Source: Asterella californica
Lineage: Eukaryota > Streptophyta > Marchantiopsida > Marchantiales > Aytoniaceae
DNA length: 64,000 nt
Assembly: GCA_036924285.1 (NCBI GenBank)
Contig: JAYKYS010000009.1
Span: 11,718,001-11,782,000, forward strand
Direction: 5' to 3'
In this document: piece after piece, positions 45,338-56,405 of the stretch
How the letters are laid out: the number at the start of each line of letters is the position of its first letter
Position numbering within the stretch: the first letter of the stretch is position 1
The notes under the pieces: model-generated
Databases searched by the model: none
The model's input: the letters and a program-made list of their open reading frames with translations, nothing else
What the model was told of the DNA's origin: nothing
Made by a program: the position numbers and the translations under genes

Positions 45338-47800
45338 GTCTCACAAGAAGTCGTACGGAGATCTTTTCAGAAGAGTGACTGGTGTTTCCAACAGAGAAGA
45401 TGTAGTAGCTGCTTCCTTGGGTGGAAGACCAGAAGAGTGTCTTCCCTCGACTGGAGGCTGTTCTCGTGAGACAGGTGTTGCCGTAGTCGGTGTAGGAAGC
45501 TGCTGTACTATCTTCTGTCTCTTCTCCAGCTCTTCTTGCATGATCGCTTCAACCTCTTGTCTTATGTCAGGAGCAAAGTACTTCGGATCTTCTCGGTCGT
45601 AAGTAGGAGAAGACGGCCGCTCGGGAGAAGATGACCTCTCCTTACGCTGCTTCTTCTTCTTGAAGTCCTTCTGGCGAGATTCTGACTTCCCTTTGCTTCT
45701 GGTACTTCCCTTGAACACAGCTTCATCCAAAACTTCCTCCGGAGGCCAACTATCTGAATTCGGGTCAGGATTCCAAACAGTACCATCCGTCAAAGTGAGA
45801 GATGACGCTTCTTCAGATGTCTTCATCTTCTGAGCTGCAGTCGTCTTCTGCAACTGAGGTTCCTTTCCTTCGCGCTTCCCGGGGTCTGGTTCGTCTTCCT
45901 CGATATGGAGACAATCCGTACAATCCCCAGGATCTTCTTCTTCTACCGTGATGTGCTGTACCACTGCTAACTCGAGCTTAGAAGATGATGCAACTTCTGC
46001 AGGAGGTGTGGTATCGGCAAATCTCACCATTTGTCGTGGCCGTAAGGTCTGAGGACAATTCCCTGTGAAATGACCGGCTTCCTTATAGTTCCCACACAAG
46101 GGTACTTGCCCAATCTGTCTTCTCGAATGAGGACAGGTGGACCACCAGTGTCCTGTCTCTCCACAATTATTGCACGCTCCAGGAAGAGGGTTGAGAGGTC
46201 GTTGTGATGAAGAAGGCTGCCAGGGTGTCCTGGTCTGTACATTGCTAACTCTATCCTTCGGTACATAACGATTATATTGGGCGGGAGGCGTACAAGTGAA
46301 GGGTTGGATCGTCTCGATCCTATAGCAGGTTTCCCCACTGGGATCGTGTAGATATCCCTCATCATCTTCTTCTCATCCTGCCCAGTTGACAGCTTGGTCT
46401 TGCGTACACTGATCTCTGGTGTGTCCAGAAGAGTTACAGAGGTTGCACCAAAGGTTTGGCCGGGAAGCTGTAGGTTGCTTCCGCTTATCCTTCTGGTTCA
46501 GAAGATGAACTTTCAGGTCGGCAAATTGCTTCAGAACCTCATCGATGCGGGGATCAGGTGCAGACTGAATGATCTGAGTTTGAGGCATCTTCTGCACAAC
46601 TTCCTCCCTTGCTCGCGTCTTCTCCTTCTTCTTCTTCCGCGTCTTCTTCTCTTGTTCAGATTCGGATTCTGAACTTTCGACAGTAGACTCTTCAGAAGTA
46701 GAGGCTGCTTCCGAATCACTGTTATCAGTTTCAGTGGACTTGGACTTCTTCTTGGACTTCCGGGAAGACTTCTTCGACTTCTTGGACTTCTTCGAGGTCT
46801 TCCTCTTGTCTTTCGTCATATTCCGAGTGATGCTCAAGGTTTCATACTGCTCGGCATGCTTCTGTACTTCTGCTAAATCATCACCTCCTCCTCTTCGGCA
46901 GTACAATTCCATATCCTGAGACAATCCTCCCAAGTACCAGTCCACAGCTTGCTGAGCACAGTAGCCGGGTCTTCCTTGGTTCTGAGGGATGTGATCCAAG
47001 AGGTCTTCAAACCTCTCGGTGTAATCCCGCAGTGTCTCTTTCTTCTTTCGTTCGAGTCTCTGAAGTTCTATGAGGGTCATACGATCGTAGCTCACTCCTC
47101 TGAACCTCTTCAGAAAAGCTGCCTTCAGAGTAGTCCAAGCGGCCATTACTACAACATCATCCAACGTTTTACTCATCCACTTCCTTCCTTTCCCTTTGAT
47201 CAAACTGGGAAATACACGGAGTCTGTCAACATCAGCGTCTTCCTTGTTGGATCTAGAGATGGTCTCGAACATCGTGATGAAGTCGTCCGCATCATCATCA
47301 TCGTCGTACGGATGGTACTTCTGCCGAGTGTGGGAAGCCATGTTGACTGCCGGCTGGTGCGATTGCCAACTTCTTTCTTCCTCAGGTCCAGGTGGTGGAG
47401 ATGGTCTTCTCGAAGGTCCAGGCCTGTCTGAGTTATGAAGGTCGTCTTCTAAGTCAGAACTACTGTCACTGCTACCTCCCGAGACGTCTGGAACAATCTC
47501 CTCCAGTCTTCCCTCACCTTGAGAAGCTTCTCCCGCACTTGGGAAGACGTCTTCCGAGTAACCAGTACCGAAATCTACTTTATACACGTGATCACCCGGT
47601 TGGCTTCTGTCTTCGCCAAAGATTATGCTCGAGATGGAAGGTTCTTCCAACTCTACCGATCGGATCTTCCTGAGCTCTTCTTCTTTCCTTTGGTGTCTCA
47701 GGGATATCCGCTGCTCTCTAGAAGCGGTTCGCTGGGGTGAGTTTACCCACTCAGGATCTTTACCCGTGCGTCTTCTGCTTCTTCCTCCGGTCGGAGACAT
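45338..47800 (-). pseudogene. gag: A element Gag, interrupted by one stop
   Basis: Starts at ATG 47800 (MSPTGGRSRRRTGKD). An acidic/Ser-rich N-terminus is followed by the capsid domain near residues 150-310 (DDADDFITMFETISR ... KWMSKTLDD, KAAFLKRFRG, DYTERFEDLLDHIPQ). Next comes a Lys/Ser-rich basic stretch, then zinc knuckle 1 CNLCNSSGHTRDQC. A TGA at 46373-46375 interrupts the frame. In the same frame follow knuckle 2 CNNCGETGHWWSTC and a third, CGNYKEAGHFTGNC, whose second Cys is Tyr. The frame then runs to the TGA at 45338-45340 before protease. Three knuckles are more than the one or two usual for plant Ty3 Gag. Confidence 0.88.
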
Positions 47801-48145
47801 CCACCAGAGTACCGAGAACAGATGTCTCTATCCTTCTACCACTAGATCTGGTAGACCAAATGACTGAACAACCGATCACAAGTTCAGAACGTCTTCTTCT
47901 CCTGCTTCTGGTTGCACTCACTGCAATCTTCCAAGATCGAGTCTTCCAAGGAGTTCTTGGAAGCAGGGAAGCGGCTTCTTCCAACTCTCCCTGACGTATC
48001 TTACCAACTTCTGGTTGCGGTTCCTGTCTTCTAGCAAGATAGAGTCCCACAACACATTCAACTACAATCGAAGTTAGTTCGAAACGAATCCTAACTAATG
48101 GCACGCAGATCCAGGAAGCTTAGAACAAAAGTTACTAAGATGAAA

Positions 48146-48163
48146 TCCCCGGTAGCGGCGCCA
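48146..48163 (-). promoter_or_regulatory. Primer-binding site of A (tRNA-Asp type)
   Basis: The minus strand reads TGGCGCCGCTACCGGGGA. It differs at two positions from TGGCGCCGTTGCCGGGGA, the complement of the plant tRNA-Asp(GUC) 3' end used by Athila-like elements. A spacer of 19 nt separates it from the LTR end at 48183, unusually long. Confidence 0.85.
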
Positions 48164-48552
48164 AAAATGGTTCCTCACTATATGTAGTGACGAAGGATTT
48201 CTCCTTTTGCCCATTTAGTATACAAGATATCGTTCCCACAAAGGATTTGCACAAGTAACGCTGCTCTAAGTTCTAAGATCTGCTCAAACACACAAACACA
48301 CGGGTTTTGTCTAGAAATCCCGTCTTCTCACAAAACCACACAAAACTACACGTCTTCCAGATACGCCAAATGGTGCTCTGGACCCAAACAAACAACTACC
48401 AATTACAATATCACACAACTATTCACAGAGAAGCTCGAGAAGACGAACTTCTTGCTTCCAGGTTGCTTCTTCCGGTCTTCTCGATACCGTCTTCCCGAAG
48501 CGATTCTCGTCTTCTGGGGGTTTAGCTCGTCTTCTCACACCTCCAGAAGGCT

Positions 48553-48556
48553 GTCC
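48553..48556 (+). repeat. TSD of element B (GTCC), left; right copy 57321-57324
   Basis: GTCC occurs on both sides of the exact TG...CA ends of B. Homologous empty sites in other A LTRs carry GGCTGTCC only once, supporting a 4-bp duplication. Confidence 0.85.
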
Positions 48557-49471
48557 TGTAACGACCTATGTTACACATAGGAAGTTTGTCAATTAGTAAG
48601 GTGTTTAGTTATAACTAAGGGTTGAGAATGTTTATTTGCTGCCAAAGTACTTTTAGGAGGTATCAAGTTAGTCATGACTAGCTAAAAGTTAGTTATGGTT
48701 AAACTTAGCTGTACTTTTGGCAGAATTCAGATATTTGCTAAAGAGTGAGCACTACTATCTTGTCATCTTGTCTAAAAGGTAGAAAGGAGGTGGAAAGTAT
48801 CTCTTATCTCCTTTTTGACTTGATATTAGTGGTTGGATTAAAGTTGTGGACTTTGTGGGCATTAAAAACAAGAAGAGATTCCACATGTTTCCTTTTTAGT
48901 GGGTCCTAGTGTAGAGGGGGGGTGGAAATTCGAGATTCCTTGAGAATATTCCAGAATCCTTCTAGAAGTTGTTGACTTTGAAGGAATAAGCCCATGTGAA
49001 AAGGTAAAAAGCCCATGTGATCAATGCTTTTACCTTAAGTAATATCTTAGTAAAACCCGGTAAAAGTAGTTACGGCTGAGTTACCGAGGGTACCAAAGTA
49101 AAAACCTAGAATGTATAAATAGAGGAGTAGAGAAGAGCTCCTCATCCTTGTTTTCACATTGTCGTAATGACAACTTGAGTAATATAGAGAGTGTGGGACA
49201 TTTTTAGCATGTGAGAACTTGAGAGACGTCGTTAGAATGGAGGATTTTAGTGGATGAGATTATGGAGATTTTAGTTGATAAGTTTGTGGGTGTATGAATG
49301 AGAGTGAACTTAGCATTTTTCCCTTCAAGATTCATGGTGTGCTTCCATCAAAGCCATCAGAGGTGACCCCTGAGTGAGAGACAGGCCCGACAGTTGCAGA
49401 TTCGTGGATGACGATCGTGGAGGTTAAGAGATCGGGGGGTAGTTGATCGTTAGGACCGCGGAGGGTTTACA
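48557..49471 (+). repeat. 5' LTR of B (915 bp)
   Basis: TGTAACGACC...GGGTTTACA with a TATA box TATAAAT at 49114-49120. The first 25 bases contain two interlocking inverted repeats (TGTAAC/GTTACA and CCTATG/CATAGG). Confidence 0.95.
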
Positions 49472-49475
49472 TTTT

Positions 49476-49493
49476 TGGTTCCGTTGCCGGGAC
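49476..49493 (+). promoter_or_regulatory. Primer-binding site of B
   Basis: TGGTTCCGTTGCCGGGAC, 4 nt after the LTR. It shares the GTTGCCGGG core with the tRNA-Asp complement but differs in the first bases after TGG. The exact tRNA is not identified. Confidence 0.65.
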
Positions 49494-49779
49494 CTCACTT
49501 GAAGGGATCGTTGAACGATGTTTAGAGTTCAGTTCTATATTCGACAAAAGGAGATTATGAGAGAGCACATGGAGAGAACGTTGGGAGGAGAGAGAGCTAG
49601 CGCGATGTTAGCAACGTTAGAACCTTTCGTGTATCCCGTAGTGATATATGACGCGTTCGAAGTCATTCTTTACATCTTGTTCACTTAGAAAGGGTTTGAG
49701 GAGAGTTGAAAGAAGGTGCAACAAGAGTTGTAGAGAAAGGAGGAGAGAAAAGTTATTAGAGGAGAGAAATTTGTGAGTT

Positions 49780-50300
49780 TAGAAATTCTGCTCTCTGGAA
49801 AATTTGTACAGTCGCTGTCAACTTTTCTGTGAATTTTATTTTCCTGTGAAACTTTCCAGTGTTTTAGATTGGCTGATAACCTATCTAAGACAAAAGAAAT
49901 CATAGGAAAAGGTGGTCTAGAGAGGGAGCAATGATTTTTCAAAATTGAGGGGGTCTATTCGTGAGAGTTGAGGAATTCTGTTCTCTGGAAAAAGTTTACA
50001 GTCAGTGTCAGATTTTCTGTGAATTTTATTTTCCTGAGAAACTTTCCAGTGTTTTAGAGTGGCTGATAAGCTATCCAGGACAAAAGAAATCATGAGAAGA
50101 TGAGGTCTGAAGAGGGAGAAAGGATTTTTCAAAGTGGAGGGGGTTGACAACCATGAGGGAAGTGAAAATATACAAATTTCAGTTCTCTGAAAATTTGTAC
50201 AGTCATCACCATCTCTTCTGATTAGGGAAGTTTCTGTTGAAACTTCATGATTTAGTAGCTTGGAGGTTGAGCTACTGGAGACCACAAAAATCTTGGAGAG
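49780..50300 (+). repeat. Leader tandem repeats in B (three units)
   Basis: Units begin at 49793, 49983 and 50185 (190 and 202 bp apart, as in B'). Units 1 and 2 contain CTGGAAA...TTTCCAG, a 7-bp stem enclosing about 50-60 nt. They lie in the untranslated leader before ORFa. Confidence 0.85.
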
Positions 50301-50359
50301 ATCTCTTACCAACTAAGAGAGATACGTTTCGGCATACAAGGAGGTCTTGAAGATACGTC

Positions 50360-50677
50360 ATGGGGAATCCAGTTCGAATGACGAGGTGGAAGAAGAGACG
50401 TTTAGGAGTTCGAACAGAGACGGAGAAGCCCAAGTTAAGTATAGATGAGTTACGAACACGCATCTATAGCACTTGGGGTGCCCTCTTTACTCTATACGAA
50501 GAAGCTTCCGCGACAATTGGCACAGATTTGAAGAAAGTCGAGTTTAAAGCATCATTCACTATGGAGGCCACGAATGCTCCTGGTGAAATAGAGTTGGATC
50601 CTTACAAGAGTGAGTTCAAGATGTATGTTGTGATGAGTACAAACGAGGGTGAGGAGGATCATATCTTTGATAGTTAA
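50360..50677 (+). CDS. B leader ORFa, 105 aa, unknown function
   Basis: ATG at 50360 (GTCATGGGG). A basic N-terminus (WKKRRLGVRTETEKPK) precedes a possible small alpha/beta part (ASFTMEATNAPGEIELDPYKS) and an acidic end. A homologue, broken by an indel, lies at 6652-6968 in B', so the ORF is a family trait. No known domain is recognised. It sits in the position of accessory ORFs that some plant Ty3 elements carry upstream of gag. There are no membrane segments or signal peptide. Confidence 0.55.
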   Translation: MGNPVRMTRWKKRRLGVRTETEKPKLSIDELRTRIYSTWGALFTLYEEASATIGTDLKKVEFKASFTMEATNAPGEIELDPYKSEFKMYVVMSTNEGEEDHIFDS

Positions 50678-50815
50678 TATTAGATTAGATTTTATTTCGT
50701 GTATAGCATGTATAATGCACGATTTCTAATATAAAGCTCGGAAGAGTTAAGAAAGTAATGTAGAATTATTTTCCTCTATGATATTTTGTCCACTTAATGG
50801 TTGAGAAGGTGCAAC

Positions 50816-51292
50816 ATGAGTGGAAATTCAAAAGATTGGAAAGTTAGACTTAGAAACCTTCCTCAAGGTTTAGATGTCATAGTAAGCGTCGGAGAGAGCT
50901 CGAAAGAGATTATCGTTGAGTTTGAGAACCCTAGTACAAAACCTCAAGTAGAATCTCCGAGGAGAAGAGTAGAAACCGACTTGTGGTGTTATTTCTGTAG
51001 AGGGTTGGGACATAAAGTAGTGAATTGTCCAACTAGAATCAGAACCGAGAGAGCTAAAGGGAAGCGGGAGTTTACTGATTTAAGTCTTCGAGTGGGTCCA
51101 TCGTCACCAGCGCCAATTCATCTTCTAGGCGAAGATCCTTGTCCAAGTTGTGGAGTGGGTGATCTATCAAGAGGACACAAGTGCGTCGATGTGGCCGCCC
51201 TACTTACGTCAGTAGTCGAGAAGTTGGACGAGACTCAAAGAGCTGAGACGGAGAAGTTGTCGACTTCAAAAGAGGACTCGGTTGAGTTGTGA
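50816..51292 (+). CDS. B leader ORFb, 158 aa, with zinc-knuckle motifs
   Basis: The ATG at 50816 (CAACATGAGTGG) starts MSGNSKDWKVRLRNLP. At about residues 62-75 lies CYFCRGLGHKVVNC, a perfect C-x2-C-x4-H-x4-C retroviral zinc knuckle. A second cluster PCPSCGVGDLSRGHKC follows near residues 105-120 (C-x2-C-x7-H-x-C). The C-terminus is a charged, probably helical stretch. It is separate from the main Gag-Pol, which carries its own knuckle, so B encodes a second nucleic-acid-binding protein or a split Gag. It ends in TGATG, overlapping ORFc. It is in the same frame as gag-pol but separated by stops. Confidence 0.65.
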   Translation: MSGNSKDWKVRLRNLPQGLDVIVSVGESSKEIIVEFENPSTKPQVESPRRRVETDLWCYFCRGLGHKVVNCPTRIRTERAKGKREFTDLSLRVGPSSPAPIHLLGEDPCPSCGVGDLSRGHKCVDVAALLTSVVEKLDETQRAETEKLSTSKEDSVEL

Positions 51293-51456
51293 TGGAGATC
51301 GTCATTCGAATGGTGGAGAAGGCGGTGATGCGACTCAGACTCATGATTACCTTGGGAGAAGAGATGGCACAAGAGGTGTTGTTACAACCATTTCCTTTCA
51401 TTTTACCTATGGTAGATTATTCGCGAATGGAATTGGTGATGTTCGTACTCTTTTAG
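51292..51456 (+). CDS. B small ORFc, 54 aa, TGATG-coupled
   Basis: The ATG at 51292 overlaps the ORFb stop. The product is Met/Leu/Val-rich (MEIVIRMVEKAVMRLRLM ...), and the TAG is at 51454-51456, 50 nt before the gag-pol ATG. The frame is preserved with the same length in B'. It could be a real coupled ORF or simply the N-terminal remnant of an older Gag frame. No domain is recognised. Confidence 0.35.
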   Translation: MEIVIRMVEKAVMRLRLMITLGEEMAQEVLLQPFPFILPMVDYSRMELVMFVLF

Positions 51457-51505
51457 CGAGTAGTTATTGCACGACGATTAGAAGAGTAGAAAGAGTAGTT
51501 ACAAG

Positions 51506-54500
51506 ATGGGAAAGCTACCCGTGTTTCATGGGAAGGACAATGAAGATGTAGAACTGTTTGTTCGAGACTTCAAAAGGGGTTGCATCGGAAACAACGTGAG
51601 AAGGAAGGAAGAATGGGTGTTGTTACTGCCAGAGTTTTTAGAAGATTTTGCTCTTACGTGGTATGAAGACCGAGTGAAGAGCCAGACACCTGGTGCAGTT
51701 GAGGACACATGGGAGACGTTGAGTAATGCACTCATCGAAGAATTTCTTCCAGAAGAGAGTTATGAGAAGCTCATGGTGGAGCTTACTCATTTGAAGCAAC
51801 GTGACGACGAGAAAGTTCGGCAATATGCCGAAAGGGTGGATAAGTTGGAGCAACGGTTTCGGACGGTCCTACGGAAGAGTGGAGACAATGTGGAGCTAAC
51901 GATGGCGGGGATTGGAGCAGTGTTGACCAAGAACTTGGTGGGAGGGTTGAGGCCTTCAATTCGAACCCAAGTGAGGTACGAGAAGCCAGCAACCAAAGCG
52001 GAGGCCATCAAGATTGCGACAAACATGGAAGAGAGTTTGGATGAAGGAGATATCATCCAACCTCATCATGTTGCTCTGGTGTCAACTCCGACTCCTGGTG
52101 TAGTCACAACGATCGCACCTGCACCATCACAATTGGTGATTGCTTCAACGTCAGCTCCTACTCCAACGGTGGTGCCAAGACCGTTTGTCCCAACAACGAT
52201 GTCTACTGCCACCTCTGATTTTCATGCCGAGCTGAAGAGCATCACCGATACTCTTGCGGATCTCAAGATAAACGTGGTGCAGTTACGAGAATGGAGGAAC
52301 AAAGGTGGAGGAGGAGGTCAAAGAGGTTACGACAATAATCCCAACCGAGGAAATCAAGGTAACTTTGGAGGTAACCAAGGTAACTTTGGAGGAATCACTT
52401 GTTGGACGTGTGGAGGTTCTCATTTTCAGCGAAATTGTCCTAACAACGGAGCAAGAAGTGCCGAAGCTGTCAGAATGAATGTGGGTGGAGGAAATCCATC
52501 ACAAGGACGAGACAAGGGGGTGGCTACTATCGATGTCGTGCGAGATCCCATCTACGAGAAAGGAGAGAGTTCAAACTCTTCTCATGCACCGGTGGAGCTT
52601 TTAGCTCAAGAAAGGAAAAGAACTCGATTTTCTGATGAACCGGTTTTCATGGAGGAATCAGCTAGTAGAAGCACTCGTTCGAGTAATGTTTCGAGTACAC
52701 CAAGGGAGCCAAGAAGGAAGCTGGGGATGGCGGATTTCACCATTTCATCTTCCCAAGCGGGATATGATGTGGTTGAAGATGTGGGTGCTCAGAAAGCCAA
52801 CATCACTGTTGGACAACTGATCGCACTTAATCCCAGCTTACGAAGGGAACTCAGAGGAGGACTGAGTTCTAAGAGAAGCAAGAAGAAGAAACCCAAGAGC
52901 AAGACGTCAAAGTCTGTGGGAGTTGGTGTGGTGGATGTGCATGCTTCAGAGGTATGCACTAGGGCTTCAAAGATTGAAGTCCGGTTGAATGGTCACTACG
53001 TCTCTGACGTATTGGTGGATGGAGGGTCGGCTGTAAACGCCATATCGGAGAGATTGATGAAGAAGTTGGGGATGGAACCAACTCGCCCGGCTAGCATTGT
53101 CGTGGGGATGGCTAACAAGCAACGGGTAAGACCTCTTGGCGTGTTAGAGAAGGTGGTCGTGTCTGTGATGGGAGTTCAAACATTGATGTCCTTTCAAGTG
53201 TTAAAGGACTCTAGTTATGATTTGCTCCTAGGTAGGCCTTGGTTGAGAGCTGTGCGCACCACGGATAGGTGGCACAAGGGATACTTACGGATTGGGCCTA
53301 GAGATCATAGAGTGATAGTTCCTCTCTCGGGTGTTGGAGTTGTGACTTCTGACTCTGATAGACCCACTAGTGACTACTGGGAATCTGATACGGAGGACGA
53401 TCAGAGTGTCTCAGAAGTAGATACCGGCGATTCTTACGATCAAGAATCCTCGTCTGAGGACGAAGGATTTGGTCGAGATGAATCATTACATCAGCTTAGT
53501 GCTATTGACTTGTTGCCTCGACCAGCAGTGGAGAAAGATCCTGACAAAGAAGAGTTGAGTGAGGCAGAGATTGTGAGAAGACTCTCTACCTTGAAGTTTG
53601 GTATCAATGTCACTCAAGAGGAGAAAAGTAGATTCCTAGATATATTTCGAAAATATATCCATGTGTTTGCTTTCAGCTACAAGGATTTGAAGGAGGTGAC
53701 TCTCGAGACTCATCGAATCGAATTGGAGGAGCACGCAAGACCAGTTCGACAGAAGCAGAGAAGGGTCAATCCCACAACGGCAATGATGGTCAAGGAGGAG
53801 ATAGACAAGTTGAAGGAGGCGAGTTTCATCTATGAGGTGGAGAACTCAGAATGGGTTTCACCCATTGTGATTGTCAAGAAGAAGAATGGTAAGCTGCGAG
53901 TGTGCATAGACTATAAGAAGCTGAATGCAGTTACCAAGAAGGACTATTATCCTCTACCATTTATAGATGAGATTTTGGAGGAAGTTGCCGGTCATGAGTG
54001 GTACAGCTTTGGTGATGGTTATAGTGGATACAACCAGATCAAGATAGCACAGGAGTACCAGCAGTTGACTACTTTCACTACTCCTTGGGGAACATTTGCA
54101 TTTCGAGTGATGCCATTCGGACTGTGTAATGCTCCGGCCACGTTTCAGAGGTTCATGAACAAGGTGTTCGAACCATTCATAGGAAAGTTTGTTCGTGATT
54201 TCATTGATGATTTCTGTGTGTACGGAAGAAAGGAGGACCACTTTGATCATGTGATCAAAGTTCTGCAGCGGTTGGAGCAAGCTAACGCTTCTCTGAATCC
54301 AGAGAAGTGCATCTTTGGCTGCGAAGAAGGTCTGCTGTTAGGGCACATCATTTCCAAGAATGGGATTGCGGTAGATCCTGAAAAGGTGAAGAAGATTGTG
54401 GATCTTCCATTTCCGATCAACTTGACAAAGTTGAGGCAGTTTCTTGGCATGGTTGGATATTATCGTAGGTTTGTCTTTTCCTTCTCAAACAAAGCAATAG

Positions 54501-56392
54501 CTTTGACTATGTACATGAAGAAGGGAGTTGATTTTGACTTGATAGTGCATGATCAGAAGGCAAAGGAAGCATTTGAGGAGCTGAAAAAGGCATTGGTGAC
54601 AGCTCCTATACTTGCTAAACCTGAGTGGAGTAAAGCATTTATTCTATATACGGATGCCTCCAATGTAGCAATCGGATGTACATTAAGTCAGCTAGATGGA
54701 GATGGGCATGATCATCCTATAGCTTATGCTAGTAGGCAGATGGTTCCAGCGGAGAAGAATTACTCCGTGACTGAACGAGAAGGATTAGCGGTGATCTTTG
54801 GATTGAAGAAATTCTGACATTACTTGCTAGGAGGGAAATTTTCCATAGTCACAGATCACAAGGCTTTAAAGTATATCTTTAATAAGCCTAATGCCGAAGG
54901 TCGTATTGCTCGTTGGAAGATCCTTCTAACAGAATACGATTATGTGATCGAAGATAGACCAGGGAAAAAGCATGCGAATGCTGATCTTTTGTCGAGGGCT
55001 TATGATGATGAGGGAGAAGAACCATTTGACGATTCGTTTCCAGACGAGCATCTGATGACCATCACAAGCATTGAGGAGATACCGGACGAGTATAAGGAAA
55101 TCTGGAGTTTCCTTGCAGATGGCTCTTTTCCGGAAGGTATGCATACCCGAGAACGTAACGCGTTGATCAAGAGATGCAAACCTTACACCATGGTGGAGGG
55201 AATTCTATTTCATCAAGGAGCAGATGGCTTACTAAGGAGAGCAGTTGGTCAGAAGGAGGCGTTCAAGCTGATGCACGAGTTTCACGATGGCACTGTTTGC
55301 GGAGGTCACTTTGCTGGTAAGATAACAGCTTTCAAGATTTTGGATGCGGGTTATCACTGGAGAGGGATTTTCAAGGAGTGTTTAGACTATTGCAAAACTT
55401 GCGATGTATGTCAAGCATTTGCTCTGAAGTCTACTAGAACACCTCCGTTAAGATCAATTCCAATATTAGGACCATTTGAGAAGTGGGGTATTGACTTTGT
55501 AGGTCCTCTCAATAAGACACCTCGAGGAAATAGATACATTGTAGTCGCCACTGACTATTGTACCAAGTGGGTAGAGGCTAGACCTTTGAGAGAGACCAAT
55601 GAAACAGAAGTCGGTAGATTCTTATGGGAGAGGATCATCACCAGATTTGGATGTCCGTTAGAGTTGGTCTCGGATAGAGGAGGAGAGTTTGTAGGGAGCA
55701 TGACTACTGCTATGCTACAACACTTTTCTATCAAGGCACGAGTAACGACCTCATACAAGCCAAATGCTAATGGTCTTGCGGAGAAGACCAATCTTACACT
55801 TTGTATGATGCTCGCCAAAGATGCTGGTGTTGAGACTGCGAAACATACTTGGGATAAGAGGCTACATGCCATCTTATGGGAGTACCGAACGACAACAAAG
55901 ACTTCTACTGGGTACTCTCCATTTCGACTGGTTTATGGAGTGGAGTCCAAGTTGCCCATCCAATTCGAATTGGATACTTTTCAAACTATTCAACGAAAGT
56001 TGAAGAGGTCGAGAGGAGAAGAAGTGGTCAGATCAAGAAGGGAGCAACTCATGGAGTTGGAAGAGACCCGAGCGATAGCGATGATCCGGATGGAACGAGC
56101 TCAAGCGTATCAAAAGAAGAGTTACGACAAAAGGTTGGGCAAGAGGGAGGTAAAACCTTTTCAAGTCGGAGATTGGGTTATGTTGTATGATGCTATCAGA
56201 TTCAAGAGGGCTAGGAAGAAGTTTCTTCCGAGATATTTTGGTCCTTTTGTTGTAGATAAGGTGTGGAGCAACTTCACATATGACCTTCAGGAGCTGGGAG
56301 GAAGGAGATTCGATCGGGTAAATCATGACAAGTTGAAGTTGTTTCATCAACGAAAGTTCTCTCTTCACTCCGAGGACGGAGCGAAAATTTAG
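51506..56392 (+). CDS. gag-pol: B Gag-Pol polyprotein with one internal stop (1,628 codons plus stop)
   Basis: Gag begins MGKLPVFHGKDNED with a capsid-like domain to about residue 170 and knuckle C299-x2-C-x3-H-x4-C311 (one residue shorter than usual between C and H). The protease active site is VLVDGGSAVNAIS (D505-G-G). RT has SEWVSPIVIVKKKNGKLR, GDGYSGYNQIKIA and MPFGLCNAPATFQRFM, with F-I-D-D at 54200-54211. RNase H begins near 54640 (FILYTDASNVAIGC). A TGA at 54815-54817 interrupts it between GLKKF and HYLLGG. In the same frame follow TDHKALKYIF, the integrase zinc region (HEFHDGTVCGGHFAGK ... CDVCQ), the core WGIDFVGP, LVSDRGGEF and NGLAEKTN, and the C-terminal PFQVGDWVMLYD. No chromodomain is seen. 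Confidence 0.93.
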
Positions 56393-56405
56393 TCCGGGGG
56401 TAAAA
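56391..56405 (+). promoter_or_regulatory. Polypurine tract of B
   Basis: CCGGGGGTAAAA lies directly upstream of the 3' LTR at 56406 and overlaps the end of the pol stop region. Confidence 0.65.

Noticed and set aside
46373..46375. Stop between zinc knuckles 1 and 2 of A Gag as a recoding site
   Set aside because: It is inside a domain pair, and other nonsense changes occur in the same copy. It is treated as decay.
46394..47867. Several plus-strand ORFs opposite A gag (up to 160 codons)
   Set aside because: They are antisense shadows of the Lys/Ser/Asp-rich gag frame, with no independent evidence.
54812..54823. Programmed read-through of the TGA in B
   Set aside because: The stop lies in the middle of RNase H, not at a gag-pol border, and there is no known read-through context. 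It is more likely a point mutation.
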